A stretch of 64,000 bases of DNA from Roseateles depolymerans (lineage in GTDB: Bacteria; Pseudomonadota; Gammaproteobacteria; Burkholderiales; Burkholderiaceae_C). Of the stretch, positions 39,060 to 48,559 are shown in pieces. The first letter of the stretch is position 1, and each line of letters starts with the position of its first letter. The notes below the pieces were generated by a model. The model searched no databases and was not told the origin of the DNA. It was given only the letters and a program-made list of their open reading frames with translations. The translations under genes and the position numbers were made by a program. The stretch lies in contig NZ_QUMT01000002.1 in assembly GCF_003387155.1 (NCBI RefSeq), forward strand, positions 687,694 through 751,693, read 5' to 3'.

Positions 39060-42056
39060 ATGACACCGAAGAGACACTTGCCGGACCAGGGGCGCTCCCG
39101 GAGCGACCGCCCCAGCGAAACGTTGCAGACGCAGCAGACGCAGCAGACGCCCGATGCGCCTGAAACGAACACGACCATCACCGCGAACACGGCGAAGCCG
39201 GAACTGCAGGCGCCGGCGCCGCTGAAGGGCGTCCCCGGTGACTTCGCCGTCACCCGCTGGATCGATGCGCTGGGCCTCACGCTCACCGACGCGTTCCTGC
39301 GCATGATGCCCCGCGCCGTCCTCGCCGCCACGGTCCTGACCCTGGCCGCCTGCGGCGGTGGCTCGGGCAATGGGTCCTCGAACACCGCCGGCCCGGATGC
39401 CGGCGGTGGCCCCAGCGGCAGTGCCGGCCCGACGGCCGACCAACGCATCAGTGCCGCCCTCACGGCGGGCGACCCCAGTGGCCTGACCAGCGCCGACGCG
39501 CCCACGCTGCTGGAGCGGGCGATTGCCGAAGCAACCAGCCGTCGCCAGTCCGAGCTGGCCGTGCTCTCCGCCGTCTATGGCGACGGCAGCGCGCCCCTGG
39601 ACCTGAGCTTCAACCTCGGCACCAACAGCGCCAGCATCACGCCGCTGAGTTCCACCACGGCGGTGTCCACCCTCCGGTCGGACAACGGCAACGGCTTGGC
39701 TGCCGTGGTGGTGGACGGCAAGGGTCGCGGGCTGGCCTACGGCGCCGACGTGCTGCAGTGGATGTCCGCCACCACCAAGGAGCAGCAGCACTACCCGCTG
39801 TTCCTGCGCAGCTTCCGCTGGCTGATGACCGGCAGCGGCAGTGCCGCGCTGCCGACCAGCCTCAAGTTCGCCACCGCCGGCTACAACGCCACCACGGTCA
39901 AGAACTTCCTCACCCGCGCCGGCGTGACCGGTGAAGCCGTTGACTGCGCCGTGGCCGATCCGGCCAACACCTGCTGGAGCAGCGCCGACCTGATCGTGCT
40001 GGGCGGCAGCGTGCCTGCTTCCACCGGACTGACCGCGCTGGTCCGCAGCTACCTGGCCGGCGGCAAGGCGGTGGTCTACATGCATCCGAACTGGGGCCAG
40101 TCGGCCGGCGGTTCTCAGGTGCTGGCCGGACTGGGCATGAAGCTGGGCGGATATCCCGGCAATTACTTTGCCGCCGCCGCCGGCGTGTCGGTCTCCGGCA
40201 GTCGCACCCCGGCGCAGGTGCTGGCCGCCAAGACGATGCTGAGTGAACTGCCCACCTCGCTCAAGCTGCTGCAGAGCAGTGCCCCCGCGCTGGACCTCAA
40301 GGCAGACAGCTCCGCGCTCACGCCGTTCAAGGACTTCCTCGGTGAGCTGGGCAACCTGCAGAGCACCGGCCAGCCGATCTTCAATGACGACGCGCGTTTC
40401 CTGCTGCACCGCCTGTTGGTGCTGTGGGCCGATCAGCAGCGTCCGGACCTGAGCTACGGCAAGGTGAGCCGCAGCGATGCCGCCGCTTTCCTGCGCACTT
40501 ACGCGGCGGATGCCTTCCAGTGGTTCGCCCGCAGCAACACCAAGGCCGCCACGGCGGGGCAGGGCGACTACATGCCGGCCAGTGCCCAGACCCTGACGCC
40601 CAGCACCACGGCCGAGGAGTTGCGCATCACCCTGCCGCAGGCCAGCGGCACGACGCTGATCGGCCGCGGCGCCTTGCCGGCGCGCGGCGTGCAGGTGGAA
40701 GTGGTGGATGCCGCGGGCGCGACGCTGGGTCTGCAGACCAGCCTGCTGCGCACCTGGGGCAATCCGCTGACCGATGAAGCGGATACCTATGCCCGGCCGC
40801 TGCGTCCGCACTCCTTCAACATTCCGCTGAGCACCACCGGGGTGACGGCCTTCGTGTCGCCCAACGGCGGTCCGTTGATGCTGAGCTACAGCGGCGCCAC
40901 GCCGAACACCGTGGTCACGCTGCGCATCAAGGGCGTCACGCGGTATGCCCATTTCGACTACACCACCGCGATGAGCGACGCCGATGTCGCCGACGCCGTC
41001 GCCGCGCTCAATGCCGGCACCTACGGCTGGCAGACCACCAAGGTGGTGGGCGGGGAGGTGCAGCAGATCATGGCCTATGCCAAGAGCACCATCGGCACGC
41101 TGGCTCCGTCGGACTACGCCAACATCCACATCCGGGATGGGCTCTTCATGAGCAACCACCTGGCCAATGGCTACAACGATGCCGGCCTGAGTGCCAAGGT
41201 GGCGAGCCTGTGCGGCAGCTTCGGCTGGACCTGCAATGGCCCGGTGCACGACACACCGTCGGTGCAGCATTTCGTGGGCTGGATCGCCACCTGCGGCTAC
41301 CTGTGTTCCGGCAATCCGATCGACGGTTATGCCGGCATCGGCCTGGGCTGGGGCTATGCGCACGAGCTGGGTCACAACACGGTGCAGCGGGTGATGCGCA
41401 TCGTGCCGGAGGGCACCACCGGCTGCAGCACCGAATGCGACAACAACATCCTGGCCAGCGCCACCGCCTTGCGGGCGTATGCGCTGTGGGGCCGGGAGAT
41501 CAGCAGCGGCCATCCGCTGGACCATGCGGGGCTGTATGCCGCCATCAAGGCCAACCGCGCCAGCGGCCTGAGCGGTGATGCCCTGGTGGCGGACCAGACC
41601 CGCCGCATCTGGAACGACAGCTCGCAGGACGTGATGCGGTCGGTGCACTTCCAGCTGGCCTTCCTCTTCAGCAAGACCCGCAGCGGCCTGAACCAGCCGA
41701 CGCTGGACAGCACGATGGACTTCTTCGCACTGCTGACCAAGGGAGACCGGCTGGTGAGCAAGTCCTTCAGCGCGGCCTCGGCGGCCAGCTACGGCATGGG
41801 GCGCTACACCAGCAACAGCATCACCAACCACGACCTGCTGTATGTGCTGAGCTCCCGCATCATCGGGCAGGATCTGCGCAAGGTGTTCTGGATGTATGGG
41901 CTCCCGCTGAGCGACACGGCGCTGGGCTCGGTGGCTGACCTCAATCTGCCGATGGCCTCACGCAGCTTCTATGCGCTGCCGGCGGGGAAACACAACCAGC
42001 TGGCCACCGGGCAGTGGCTGGATGTGGAGAGCAGTCAGCCGGCGTGGCCGTACTGA
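39060..42056 (+). CDS. ImpA-like lipoprotein metalloprotease (M60-like)
   Basis: The frame has 998 residues. A lipobox (VLTLAACGGGSG, Cys at about residue 98) marks an exported lipoprotein. About 80 residues precede it, so the true start may be the ATG at 39303 (MMPRAVLAA); neither has a clear ribosome site. A Gly/Ser-rich linker leads to the large N-terminal domain of ImpA proteins, then a catalytic domain with HELGH at residues 768-772 (GYAHELGHNTVQ). The C-terminus contains several Trp-rich helices. P. aeruginosa IMPa, an O-glycan-dependent mucin-type protease, is the best-known relative; the target here is unknown. It is divergent from dapC. Confidence 0.85.
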   Translation: MTPKRHLPDQGRSRSDRPSETLQTQQTQQTPDAPETNTTITANTAKPELQAPAPLKGVPGDFAVTRWIDALGLTLTDAFLRMMPRAVLAATVLTLAACGGGSGNGSSNTAGPDAGGGPSGSAGPTADQRISAALTAGDPSGLTSADAPTLLERAIAEATSRRQSELAVLSAVYGDGSAPLDLSFNLGTNSASITPLSSTTAVSTLRSDNGNGLAAVVVDGKGRGLAYGADVLQWMSATTKEQQHYPLFLRSFRWLMTGSGSAALPTSLKFATAGYNATTVKNFLTRAGVTGEAVDCAVADPANTCWSSADLIVLGGSVPASTGLTALVRSYLAGGKAVVYMHPNWGQSAGGSQVLAGLGMKLGGYPGNYFAAAAGVSVSGSRTPAQVLAAKTMLSELPTSLKLLQSSAPALDLKADSSALTPFKDFLGELGNLQSTGQPIFNDDARFLLHRLLVLWADQQRPDLSYGKVSRSDAAAFLRTYAADAFQWFARSNTKAATAGQGDYMPASAQTLTPSTTAEELRITLPQASGTTLIGRGALPARGVQVEVVDAAGATLGLQTSLLRTWGNPLTDEADTYARPLRPHSFNIPLSTTGVTAFVSPNGGPLMLSYSGATPNTVVTLRIKGVTRYAHFDYTTAMSDADVADAVAALNAGTYGWQTTKVVGGEVQQIMAYAKSTIGTLAPSDYANIHIRDGLFMSNHLANGYNDAGLSAKVASLCGSFGWTCNGPVHDTPSVQHFVGWIATCGYLCSGNPIDGYAGIGLGWGYAHELGHNTVQRVMRIVPEGTTGCSTECDNNILASATALRAYALWGREISSGHPLDHAGLYAAIKANRASGLSGDALVADQTRRIWNDSSQDVMRSVHFQLAFLFSKTRSGLNQPTLDSTMDFFALLTKGDRLVSKSFSAASAASYGMGRYTSNSITNHDLLYVLSSRIIGQDLRKVFWMYGLPLSDTALGSVADLNLPMASRSFYALPAGKHNQLATGQWLDVESSQPAWPY

Positions 42057-42121
42057 GCGTACGGAGCCTACGGAGCGTGCGGAGCCTGAGGACCGTACGC
42101 AGCGTACCGACCGTACGTAGG
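42057..42121. repeat. GTACG-rich short repeats after the metalloprotease gene
   Basis: Imperfect copies of a GCGTACGGAGCCT-like unit are followed by units centred on GTACG (CCGTACGCAGCGTACC). They can form small hairpins between the convergent protease and SET-domain genes and may act as a weak terminator. Confidence 0.5.
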
Positions 42122-42126
42122 CCGAC

Positions 42127-42552
42127 TCAAAGCCAGTGCCGGCACCCCGGGGCGCCGCACTGGCAAGCCAGCCGGCCCTCGTGATGGGTGAGGCCGTAAT
42201 CGACAGTGAGCTCCTCGCCGTCGGCAATGTCCCGGATCGCCAGGAACTGCACTTCACCGTCCTCCACCTGGATGCGCGCATTGGGCGCGCAGCTGTGATT
42301 GGTGAAGCGCAGGGCGTCCTGGGACCGGCTGGCATCGATGGCGCGCGCTGGCGACAACTCCACCAGCATCAGCCGCCCCCCGGCCTGGGCGCGTCGCCGC
42401 GCTTCCGCCACGGTGATCGACTCGCCGGTGAGCTGCCCCAGCCGCTGGCCCGCATGAATCGCCTGCTGCGCAAACACACCGTAGCCGTCGATGCGGCTGC
42501 GCCGCAGCGTCACGGCCACGTCGGTGTTGCGGGCGTCAAATTGCAGGGCCAT
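42127..42552 (-). CDS. SET-domain protein (putative protein-lysine methyltransferase)
   Basis: The 141-residue product has the SET signatures: RSRIDGYGVFAQQAI near the N-terminus, RFTNHSCAPNARI (the NHSC SAM-pocket motif) and GEELTVDYGL. It ends in a small Cys-rich post-SET-like tail (CQCGAPGCRHWL) that could bind zinc with the SET Cys. SET proteins transfer methyl groups from SAM to protein lysines; bacterial substrates are mostly unknown. I start at ATG 42552 (MALQFDARNTDVAVTLRRS), 10 bases after the queF stop, so it is probably cotranscribed with queF. Confidence 0.85.
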   Translation of the reverse strand: MALQFDARNTDVAVTLRRSRIDGYGVFAQQAIHAGQRLGQLTGESITVAEARRRAQAGGRLMLVELSPARAIDASRSQDALRFTNHSCAPNARIQVEDGEVQFLAIRDIADGEELTVDYGLTHHEGRLACQCGAPGCRHWL

Positions 42553-42562
42553 CAGGGGCAGA

Positions 42563-43153
42563 TCAGCGCAGCAGCCCCGACTCGAAGCTGTGCGACGGGA
42601 TGTCCACGGCCGGCAGCGGCTTCCAGCCTTTCTTGCGGTGCTCGGCCACCACGTTCGTGTAGATGCCGCCCCGCACATACCACTTGGCGGTGATGCGGAT
42701 GTAGCGAGGCTTGGTGACCTTCACGATGTCGTCCAGGATGGTGTTGGTCACCTTCTCGTGGAACGCGCCTTCGTTGCGGTAGCTCCAGAAATACATCTTC
42801 AGGCTCTTGAGCTCGACGCAGTACTCATCCGCGATCATGTCGATCGTGAAGTGGGCGAAGTCGGGCTGGCCGGTCAGCGGGCAGTGGCAGGTGAACTCGG
42901 GCACCTGGAACTGGATCACATAGTCCCGCTCGGGCGCCGGATTGGGGAAGACGTGGATCTCCTTGCTCGGGGCGCTGGGCGGGTTGGGCGGCATCTCGCG
43001 CATCTTGGGCTGGGCAGCCGGCTTGCCCTTGTTGGCACCCTTGGCTTCGCTCGCGGTCGGCTTCAGGGCTGCGTTGCGTTCGGCTTTCGGCGCAGGCTTG
43101 CTGTCCGTCGAGGCGGCAGCGGAGGAGGTCTTGGCGGAAGTGGTCTTGGCCAT
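42563..43153 (-). CDS. queF: NADPH-dependent 7-cyano-7-deazaguanine reductase
   Basis: QueF reduces preQ0 to preQ1 in queuosine tRNA modification. The catalytic Cys and the preQ0-binding motif lie in FTCHCPLTGQPDFAHF, and SLKMYFWSYRNEGAFHE is intact. The catalytic part matches the short, unimodular QueF. From the ATG at 43153 (MAKTTSAKTSSAAAS) it carries about 60 Ala/Lys/Ser-rich residues before the conserved core, unusual for the family; MREMPPNPP farther in is an alternative start. No preQ1 riboswitch could be recognised upstream. Confidence 0.92.
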   Translation of the reverse strand: MAKTTSAKTSSAAASTDSKPAPKAERNAALKPTASEAKGANKGKPAAQPKMREMPPNPPSAPSKEIHVFPNPAPERDYVIQFQVPEFTCHCPLTGQPDFAHFTIDMIADEYCVELKSLKMYFWSYRNEGAFHEKVTNTILDDIVKVTKPRYIRITAKWYVRGGIYTNVVAEHRKKGWKPLPAVDIPSHSFESGLLR

Positions 43154-43292
43154 GGTCTTGTACGGGGGAAAAAAGCGGCTCACGGTGTGGCCGGCAGGTG
43201 CAGGGGGCGATGGTATCATCCGGCGCGAAACAAGCGCCCCGCACAGGGGCGTTTCCACAATCAAATCAAAGGCTTAGGCATCTTCCATCCCG

Positions 43293-46200
43293 ATGCGACT
43301 GAACTCGATCAAGCTCTCGGGCTTCAAGTCCTTCGCCGACCCGACCAACTTTCAGTTGCCGGGGCAACTGGTGGGCGTGGTGGGGCCCAATGGTTGCGGC
43401 AAGTCCAACATCATGGACGCCGTCCGCTGGGTGCTGGGCGAAAGCAAGGCCAGCGAACTGCGTGGGGAATCCATGCAGGACGTCATCTTCAACGGCTCGG
43501 GCAACCGCAAGCCCGCCAGCCGCTCCAGCGTCGAGCTGGTGTTCGACAACACCAGCGCCCGCGCCGGCGGGCAGTGGAACCAGTTCACCGAGATTGCCGT
43601 CAAGCGGGTGCTGACCCGGGACGGCACCAGCAGCTACTTCATCAACAACCAGCCGGTGCGTCGCCGTGACGTGCAGGACGTGTTCCTGGGCACGGGCCTG
43701 GGCCCGCGCGCCTACGCCATCATCGGCCAGGGCACCATCAGCCGGATCATCGAGTCCAAGCCGGAAGAGCTGCGGATGTTCCTGGAGGAAGCCGCTGGCG
43801 TCAGCAAGTACAAGGAACGCCGCCGCGAGACGGAGAACCGCCTCAAGGACACCCGCGAGAACATGACCCGGGTGGAGGACATCCTCCGCGAGCTCAACAG
43901 CAACCTCGAAAAACTCGAGCGCCAGGCCGAGATCGCCGCCAGCTACCGATCGCTCCAGGACCAGGGCACGCTGAAGCTGCACCAGCTGTGGTTCCTGAAA
44001 CACCGGGACGCCTCCGGCGAAGCCACCCGCGTCAAGACCGAGCATGCCGAGGCGGTCAATGCGCTGGAAGCCCGCATGGCCGAGCTGCGCCATCTGGAAG
44101 CCGAGCTGGAAACCATCCGCCAGGCCCACTATGCCGCTGGTGACGACCTGCATGCCGCCCAGGGCCGTATGGCCGAGGCGCAGCTGGAAGTGAGCCGTCT
44201 GGAAGAGCGCATCCGCTATGTGGTGGAAGGCCGCCAGCGGCTGGAGCAGCGGCTGGTGGAACTGCAGACCCAGAACCAGCAGTGGCAGGAACGCGCCGAA
44301 CAGGCTCAGTTGGAACTGGACGAGGTGGCTGGCCAGATCGCCCAGGCGGAAGAGCAGAGCGAGATCCTCGCTGCCCAGGCCGAAGACCAGGCGATGAAGC
44401 TGCCCGAGGTCGAGGACCAGGTGCGCGCCGCCCAGGCCCGCGCCAACGAGCAGCGCAGCCAGGTGGCCCAGGTGCAGCAGCAGATCCAGGTGCTGGCGGC
44501 GGAAAGCCGCAGCGTGGACGAGCAACTGCGTGGCCTGCGGGCCCGTCGCGACCGTCTGGCCCAGGAGCGCCAGGGCCTGGCCGCGCCGCAGCAGGACAAG
44601 CTGGAGGAGGTGCGCCGACTGAGTGCCGCTGCCGATGAACAGCAGGCCGTGGCCGACGCTCGTCTGTCCGAGCTGGCCGAAGCCGTGCCGCAGGCTGACG
44701 AGCACCGCCAGGCTGCCCAGCAGGAAGCCCAGACGCAGGCCGCACGGCTGACCGACATCGCCGCCCGCCTGGCCGCCTTGCGGGCGCTGCAGGAGAAGGT
44801 CCAGACCGAAGGCAAGCTCAAGCCGTGGCTGGCCCGGCACGGCCTGCAGGACCTGCAGGGACTGTGGACCCAGCTGCACATCACCCAGGGGTGGGAAAAC
44901 GCCCTGGAGGCCGCGCTGCGCGAGCGCATGGGCGCCTTGTCCGTGGGCCGTCTGGAGACGGTGCAGGCCTTCGTGCAGGACCCGCCACCCGCCCGCCTGG
45001 CCTTCTATGCCGCGCCGCAGGGCGAGATCAGCAACACCCACCGCGCCCTGTCGCCGCTGACCGACCTGCTCAAGCTGGAGTCGCCGGGCCTGCGGGCGCT
45101 GATGAACGACTGGCTGGAAGGCATCTACACCGCCGAATCCATCGCCCAGGCGCTGGCGGACCGTCCCAAGCTCAGCCACGGCGAGGTCATCATGACCCGC
45201 GAAGGCCATGCGGTCAGCCAGTTCGCGGTCAGCTTCTATGCGGCCGACAGCGAAACCGCCGGCCTGCTGGCCCGCGCCCAGGAGATCGAGCAACTGGCGC
45301 TGGAACAGCGGGCCCAGACCCTGATCAGCGACGAAGCGCGGGCCCAGGCCATCCGTGCCGAAGCGGCCTATACCGATGCCGCCCAGCGCCTGTCGGTGCT
45401 GCGCCGCGAGGCCAGCGAGACCCAGGCCCGTGCCCATCAACTGCAGGTGGAACTGCTGCGCCTGACGCAGCAGACCGAAGCGGCCCTGTCCCGCCGCAGC
45501 CAGCTCGACGAAGAACTGGCGGACATCGACGCCCAGCAGGAAGGCCTGATGGAGCGGCGCATGGAAGGCGAGGCCCGCTTCGAGGAGCTGGACCTGCAAC
45601 TGGCCACCACCCAGGAGCGCCATGCCGAGCTGGACGAAGCCGTCATCCAGGCCGAGCGCAAGCTGACCGAAGCGCGTGAACAGCAGCGGGTGCTGGAGCG
45701 CCGCGCGCAGGAAGCGGTGTTCAGCGCCCGGGCGCTGGCGGCCAAGCGCGGGGAGCTGCAGCGCAGCATCGAGACCTCGCGCCAGCAGGTGCAGGTCAAC
45801 GAGCAGACCATCCAGAACATGGGCCGCGAACGCGAGGAACTCGACGACGCCGCCGCCCAGGCCGGTCTGCAGGAAGCGCTGGCGCTCAAGATGGAGCGCG
45901 AAGCGGCGCTGGCCACGGTGCGCGCGGCGTATGACGACCTGAGCCTGCGTTTGAAGCGCGGCGAAGAGCAGCGCCTGGGCATCGAACGGGCGCTGGAGCC
46001 GATGCGCGAGCGCATCACCCGGCTGCAACTGGATGAGCAGGCAGCGGCATTGGGCGGCCAGCAGTTCATGGAACAGCTGGTGGCGGCCAATGTGGACCTG
46101 GAAGCGCTGGCCAAGACGATCGAGGACGGGGGCGTGAAGCTCTACGGCCTGCAGGGCGAGATCGACCGCATCAACCGCGAGATCGCCGCGCTGGGCGCGG

Positions 46201-46805
46201 TCAACCTGGCGGCCCTGGACGAGCTGGGCGCTGCGCGCGAGCGCAAGACCTTCCTGGACTCTCAATACGCCGACCTGACCAACGCCATCACGACGCTGGA
46301 AGACGCCATCCACAAGATCGACCTGGAAACCCGCGACCTGCTGGGCACGACCTTCCAGCAGGTCAATGAGCATTTCGGGCGGATGTTCCCCAGCCTGTTC
46401 GGCGGCGGCCAGGCCAAGCTGGTGATGACCGGCGACGAGATCCTGGACGCTGGCGTGCAGGTGATGGCCCAGCCCCCGGGCAAGAAAAACAGCACCATCC
46501 ATCTGCTGTCCGGCGGCGAGAAGGCGCTGACGGCGATTGCGCTGGTGTTTGCCATCTTCCAGCTGAATCCGGCGCCGTTCTGCCTGCTGGACGAGGTGGA
46601 CGCGCCGCTGGACGATGCCAACACTGAGCGTTATGCGCGGCTGGTGTCGGAAATGAGCAAGGTGACGCAGTTCCTCTTCATCTCCCACAACAAGATTGCG
46701 ATGGAAATGGCCAAGCAGCTGATCGGGGTGACGATGCAGGAACAAGGGGTGTCTCGCATCGTGGCGGTGGACATGGAGTCTGCCCTGGCCATGGCGGAGC
46801 AGTGA
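43293..46805 (+). CDS. smc: Chromosome partition protein SMC
   Basis: SMC (1170 residues) is the core of bacterial condensin and needs ScpA/ScpB, encoded elsewhere. The N-terminal head has Walker A VGPNGCGKSNIMDAVRW. Two long coiled-coil arms flank a hinge at about residues 510-650. The C-terminal head has the signature LSGGEKALTAIAL and Walker B CLLDEVDAPLDDAN. The start (MRLNSIKLSGFKSF) is the family N-terminus; the ribosome site is weak. zipA follows after 93 bases. Confidence 0.97.
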   Translation: MRLNSIKLSGFKSFADPTNFQLPGQLVGVVGPNGCGKSNIMDAVRWVLGESKASELRGESMQDVIFNGSGNRKPASRSSVELVFDNTSARAGGQWNQFTEIAVKRVLTRDGTSSYFINNQPVRRRDVQDVFLGTGLGPRAYAIIGQGTISRIIESKPEELRMFLEEAAGVSKYKERRRETENRLKDTRENMTRVEDILRELNSNLEKLERQAEIAASYRSLQDQGTLKLHQLWFLKHRDASGEATRVKTEHAEAVNALEARMAELRHLEAELETIRQAHYAAGDDLHAAQGRMAEAQLEVSRLEERIRYVVEGRQRLEQRLVELQTQNQQWQERAEQAQLELDEVAGQIAQAEEQSEILAAQAEDQAMKLPEVEDQVRAAQARANEQRSQVAQVQQQIQVLAAESRSVDEQLRGLRARRDRLAQERQGLAAPQQDKLEEVRRLSAAADEQQAVADARLSELAEAVPQADEHRQAAQQEAQTQAARLTDIAARLAALRALQEKVQTEGKLKPWLARHGLQDLQGLWTQLHITQGWENALEAALRERMGALSVGRLETVQAFVQDPPPARLAFYAAPQGEISNTHRALSPLTDLLKLESPGLRALMNDWLEGIYTAESIAQALADRPKLSHGEVIMTREGHAVSQFAVSFYAADSETAGLLARAQEIEQLALEQRAQTLISDEARAQAIRAEAAYTDAAQRLSVLRREASETQARAHQLQVELLRLTQQTEAALSRRSQLDEELADIDAQQEGLMERRMEGEARFEELDLQLATTQERHAELDEAVIQAERKLTEAREQQRVLERRAQEAVFSARALAAKRGELQRSIETSRQQVQVNEQTIQNMGREREELDDAAAQAGLQEALALKMEREAALATVRAAYDDLSLRLKRGEEQRLGIERALEPMRERITRLQLDEQAAALGGQQFMEQLVAANVDLEALAKTIEDGGVKLYGLQGEIDRINREIAALGAVNLAALDELGAARERKTFLDSQYADLTNAITTLEDAIHKIDLETRDLLGTTFQQVNEHFGRMFPSLFGGGQAKLVMTGDEILDAGVQVMAQPPGKKNSTIHLLSGGEKALTAIALVFAIFQLNPAPFCLLDEVDAPLDDANTERYARLVSEMSKVTQFLFISHNKIAMEMAKQLIGVTMQEQGVSRIVAVDMESALAMAEQ

Positions 46806-46898
46806 CCCTCCCATGAACAAGATGTCCCGGGTGATGAGGCACAGCGACAGGGCGAGGGATCGCCGGCCCGCCCTCCGGGAGACGGAGACAATGACGTC

Positions 46899-47984
46899 AT
46901 GACGACCGACTGGAGCCTTACCGCCATGCTGGCCGCCCTGGGCGGCGTGGTGCTGGCGGGTGTCCTCGCCCAAGGTTGGTGGAGCGCCCGGCGCGCCGGC
47001 CCTAAGCGGGCTGCGCCCAAGGGGGCGCCGGTGGACCGGCACGAGCCCAGCCTGGGCGGCGCTGCCGGCGCAGCGGCGGCCGACGGCACGCCCGCGGACC
47101 CGCTGCCCGACCTGCGGACCCTGGATGAAACCGTGCCCGCCGTGGCGCGCACCCGCAAGACCTCCACCCGCATCGATGCGCTGATCGATGCGCTGGCCAC
47201 GGTCACGCCGGAAGCCCCGGTGAGCGGGGAGATGGCGTTGTCCCACCTGCCGGGCAGCCGGCGTGCGGGGACCAAGCCGTTCCAGATCGAAGGCTTGAAT
47301 GCGGCCACCGGTGACTGGGAGCTGCCGCAACCCGGCCAGCGTTATTCGGAGTTCCAGGCGGGGCTGCAGATGGCCAACCGCAGCGGGGCGCTCAACGAGA
47401 TTGAATATTCGGAGTTCATCCAGAAGGTGCAGGGCTTTGCCGATGGCCTGGGCGCCATGGTCGAGTTCCCGGACATGTTGGATGTGGTGGCCCGCGCCCG
47501 TGAGCTGGATCAGTTCGCCGCCAGCCACGATGCGCAACTGGCCATCCGGCTGAAGGCCAAGGGCGCGGCCTGGACGCTGGGGTTCGTGCAGCAGGGCGCG
47601 CTGCGTCATGGGTTTGTGCCGGGCTCGATGCCGGGCCGGCTGGTGCTGCCGGCGCCGGAGGAGGGCGCGCCGCCCGTGCTGGCGCTGCAGTTCGATGCCC
47701 AGGCGGCGCTGGCGGACGACCCGCAGGCGTCGTCCCTGCGGGAGCTGACGCTGGCGCTGGATGTGCTGCAGACGCCGGAGGCGCAGGAGCCGTTTGCGGT
47801 GTGGCAGGAATCGGCGCGCCAACTGGCCAGGGACTTCGAGGCGGACATCTGTGACGACCGCGGGCAGGTGCTGAACCTGCATGCGTTCCAGGCCATTGGG
47901 CAGGAACTGGCGACGCTGTACAAGGCGCTGGCCGCGCGGGACCTGGCGGCGGGGTCGCCGGTGGCGAGGCGGCTCTTTAGTTGA
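46899..47984 (+). CDS. zipA: Cell division protein ZipA
   Basis: This 361-residue protein has an N-terminal membrane anchor (LTAMLAALGGVVLAGVLAQGW), a charged and Pro/Ala-rich linker, and a C-terminal ZipA domain (for example MVEFPDMLDVVARARELDQF and RGQVLNLHAFQAIGQELATL) that would bind the FtsZ C-terminal peptide. smc-zipA is a conserved betaproteobacterial pair. ligA, usually the next gene, is missing here. Confidence 0.88.
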   Translation: MTTDWSLTAMLAALGGVVLAGVLAQGWWSARRAGPKRAAPKGAPVDRHEPSLGGAAGAAAADGTPADPLPDLRTLDETVPAVARTRKTSTRIDALIDALATVTPEAPVSGEMALSHLPGSRRAGTKPFQIEGLNAATGDWELPQPGQRYSEFQAGLQMANRSGALNEIEYSEFIQKVQGFADGLGAMVEFPDMLDVVARARELDQFAASHDAQLAIRLKAKGAAWTLGFVQQGALRHGFVPGSMPGRLVLPAPEEGAPPVLALQFDAQAALADDPQASSLRELTLALDVLQTPEAQEPFAVWQESARQLARDFEADICDDRGQVLNLHAFQAIGQELATLYKALAARDLAAGSPVARRLFS

Positions 47985-48151
47985 GGCTAGGGCCACCAGT
48001 CGCTGATGACGGCTCAACATCAAGCTTCAAGGGGCTGCAAGAGCCAACCCTTATCACGGAAGCGGCCTCTCTCTCGAAGAAGGTGCGGCTTTCCTTGCTT
48101 TTCGCCATTGGGTTGGTCGTGACGTCCCCGCTCGTGGCTCAGCTTCGTTGA
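47981..48151 (+). CDS. Possible small single-helix membrane protein
   Basis: A 56-codon frame starts at a TTG overlapping the zipA stop and ends 12 bases before the next gene. Its C-terminal half is a basic-flanked hydrophobic helix (KKVRLSLLFAIGLVVTSPLV). It may be a real small protein, the end of a decayed membrane protein, or chance. The ribosome site is not convincing. Confidence 0.3.
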   Translation: MRLGPPVADDGSTSSFKGLQEPTLITEAASLSKKVRLSLLFAIGLVVTSPLVAQLR

Positions 48152-48163
48152 CAAGTATCCGAA

Positions 48164-48559
48164 GTGAAAGAGACTCTCAAAATCGCCGCTCTTGGACTGC
48201 TGGCCGCAGCCGTGTCGGCCTGTTTCTTTTTCCTTGCCGGGACTTCATTGGCTCAGGGTTACGTGACGGTCGGTAAGGCAAGGTCAGTGATCTACACGTA
48301 TGCGGAATCGCCCGTCGCGTTCAGCCTCGCAGTGGGAGGCATGCTTGTTTTCGCAACGGCCGTACTTGCCGCATGCCTCCTGATCGCTTTCGCACTTGTC
48401 GCCGCACCGAGGGCAATACGGGCGCGGCTGCTGCGGGAGCGATTGTTGGAGGTGGCAAACAAAAGCATCTTCGGCGTGCGCACCAGCATGCGTTGGCTCC
48501 TTGCTTGCTTCGTCGTCGCGCTGGGCGCGCTGGGCATCGCAGCAGCCTTCGGTGTGTAG
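48164..48559 (+). CDS. Hypothetical inner-membrane protein with three helices
   Basis: The 131-residue product starts at a GTG (MKETLKIAALGLLA). Three hydrophobic segments are clear: IAALGLLAAAVSACFFFLA, FSLAVGGMLVFATAVLAACLL, and LLACFVVALGALGIAAAF. A basic loop (RAIRARLLRERLLE) lies before the last. Family and function unknown. Base composition here is less GC-rich than in smc/zipA, which suggests later acquisition. Confidence 0.55.
   Translation: MKETLKIAALGLLAAAVSACFFFLAGTSLAQGYVTVGKARSVIYTYAESPVAFSLAVGGMLVFATAVLAACLLIAFALVAAPRAIRARLLRERLLEVANKSIFGVRTSMRWLLACFVVALGALGIAAAFGV

Noticed and set aside
38850-41831. Minus-strand open frame of 993 codons opposite the metalloprotease gene
   Set aside because: The plus strand has a lipobox and HELGH motif in a family-like protein; the antisense product has composition-driven low complexity only.
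42990-43292. preQ1 riboswitch before queF
   Set aside because: I looked for the pseudoknot pattern with an A-rich tail upstream of queF and found nothing resembling it.
43266-48023. Very long minus-strand open frame (1585 codons) opposite smc and zipA
   Set aside because: It is antisense to two clearly conserved genes. The translation is His/Arg/Gln/Leu-rich without domains, as expected from codon bias in high-GC DNA.
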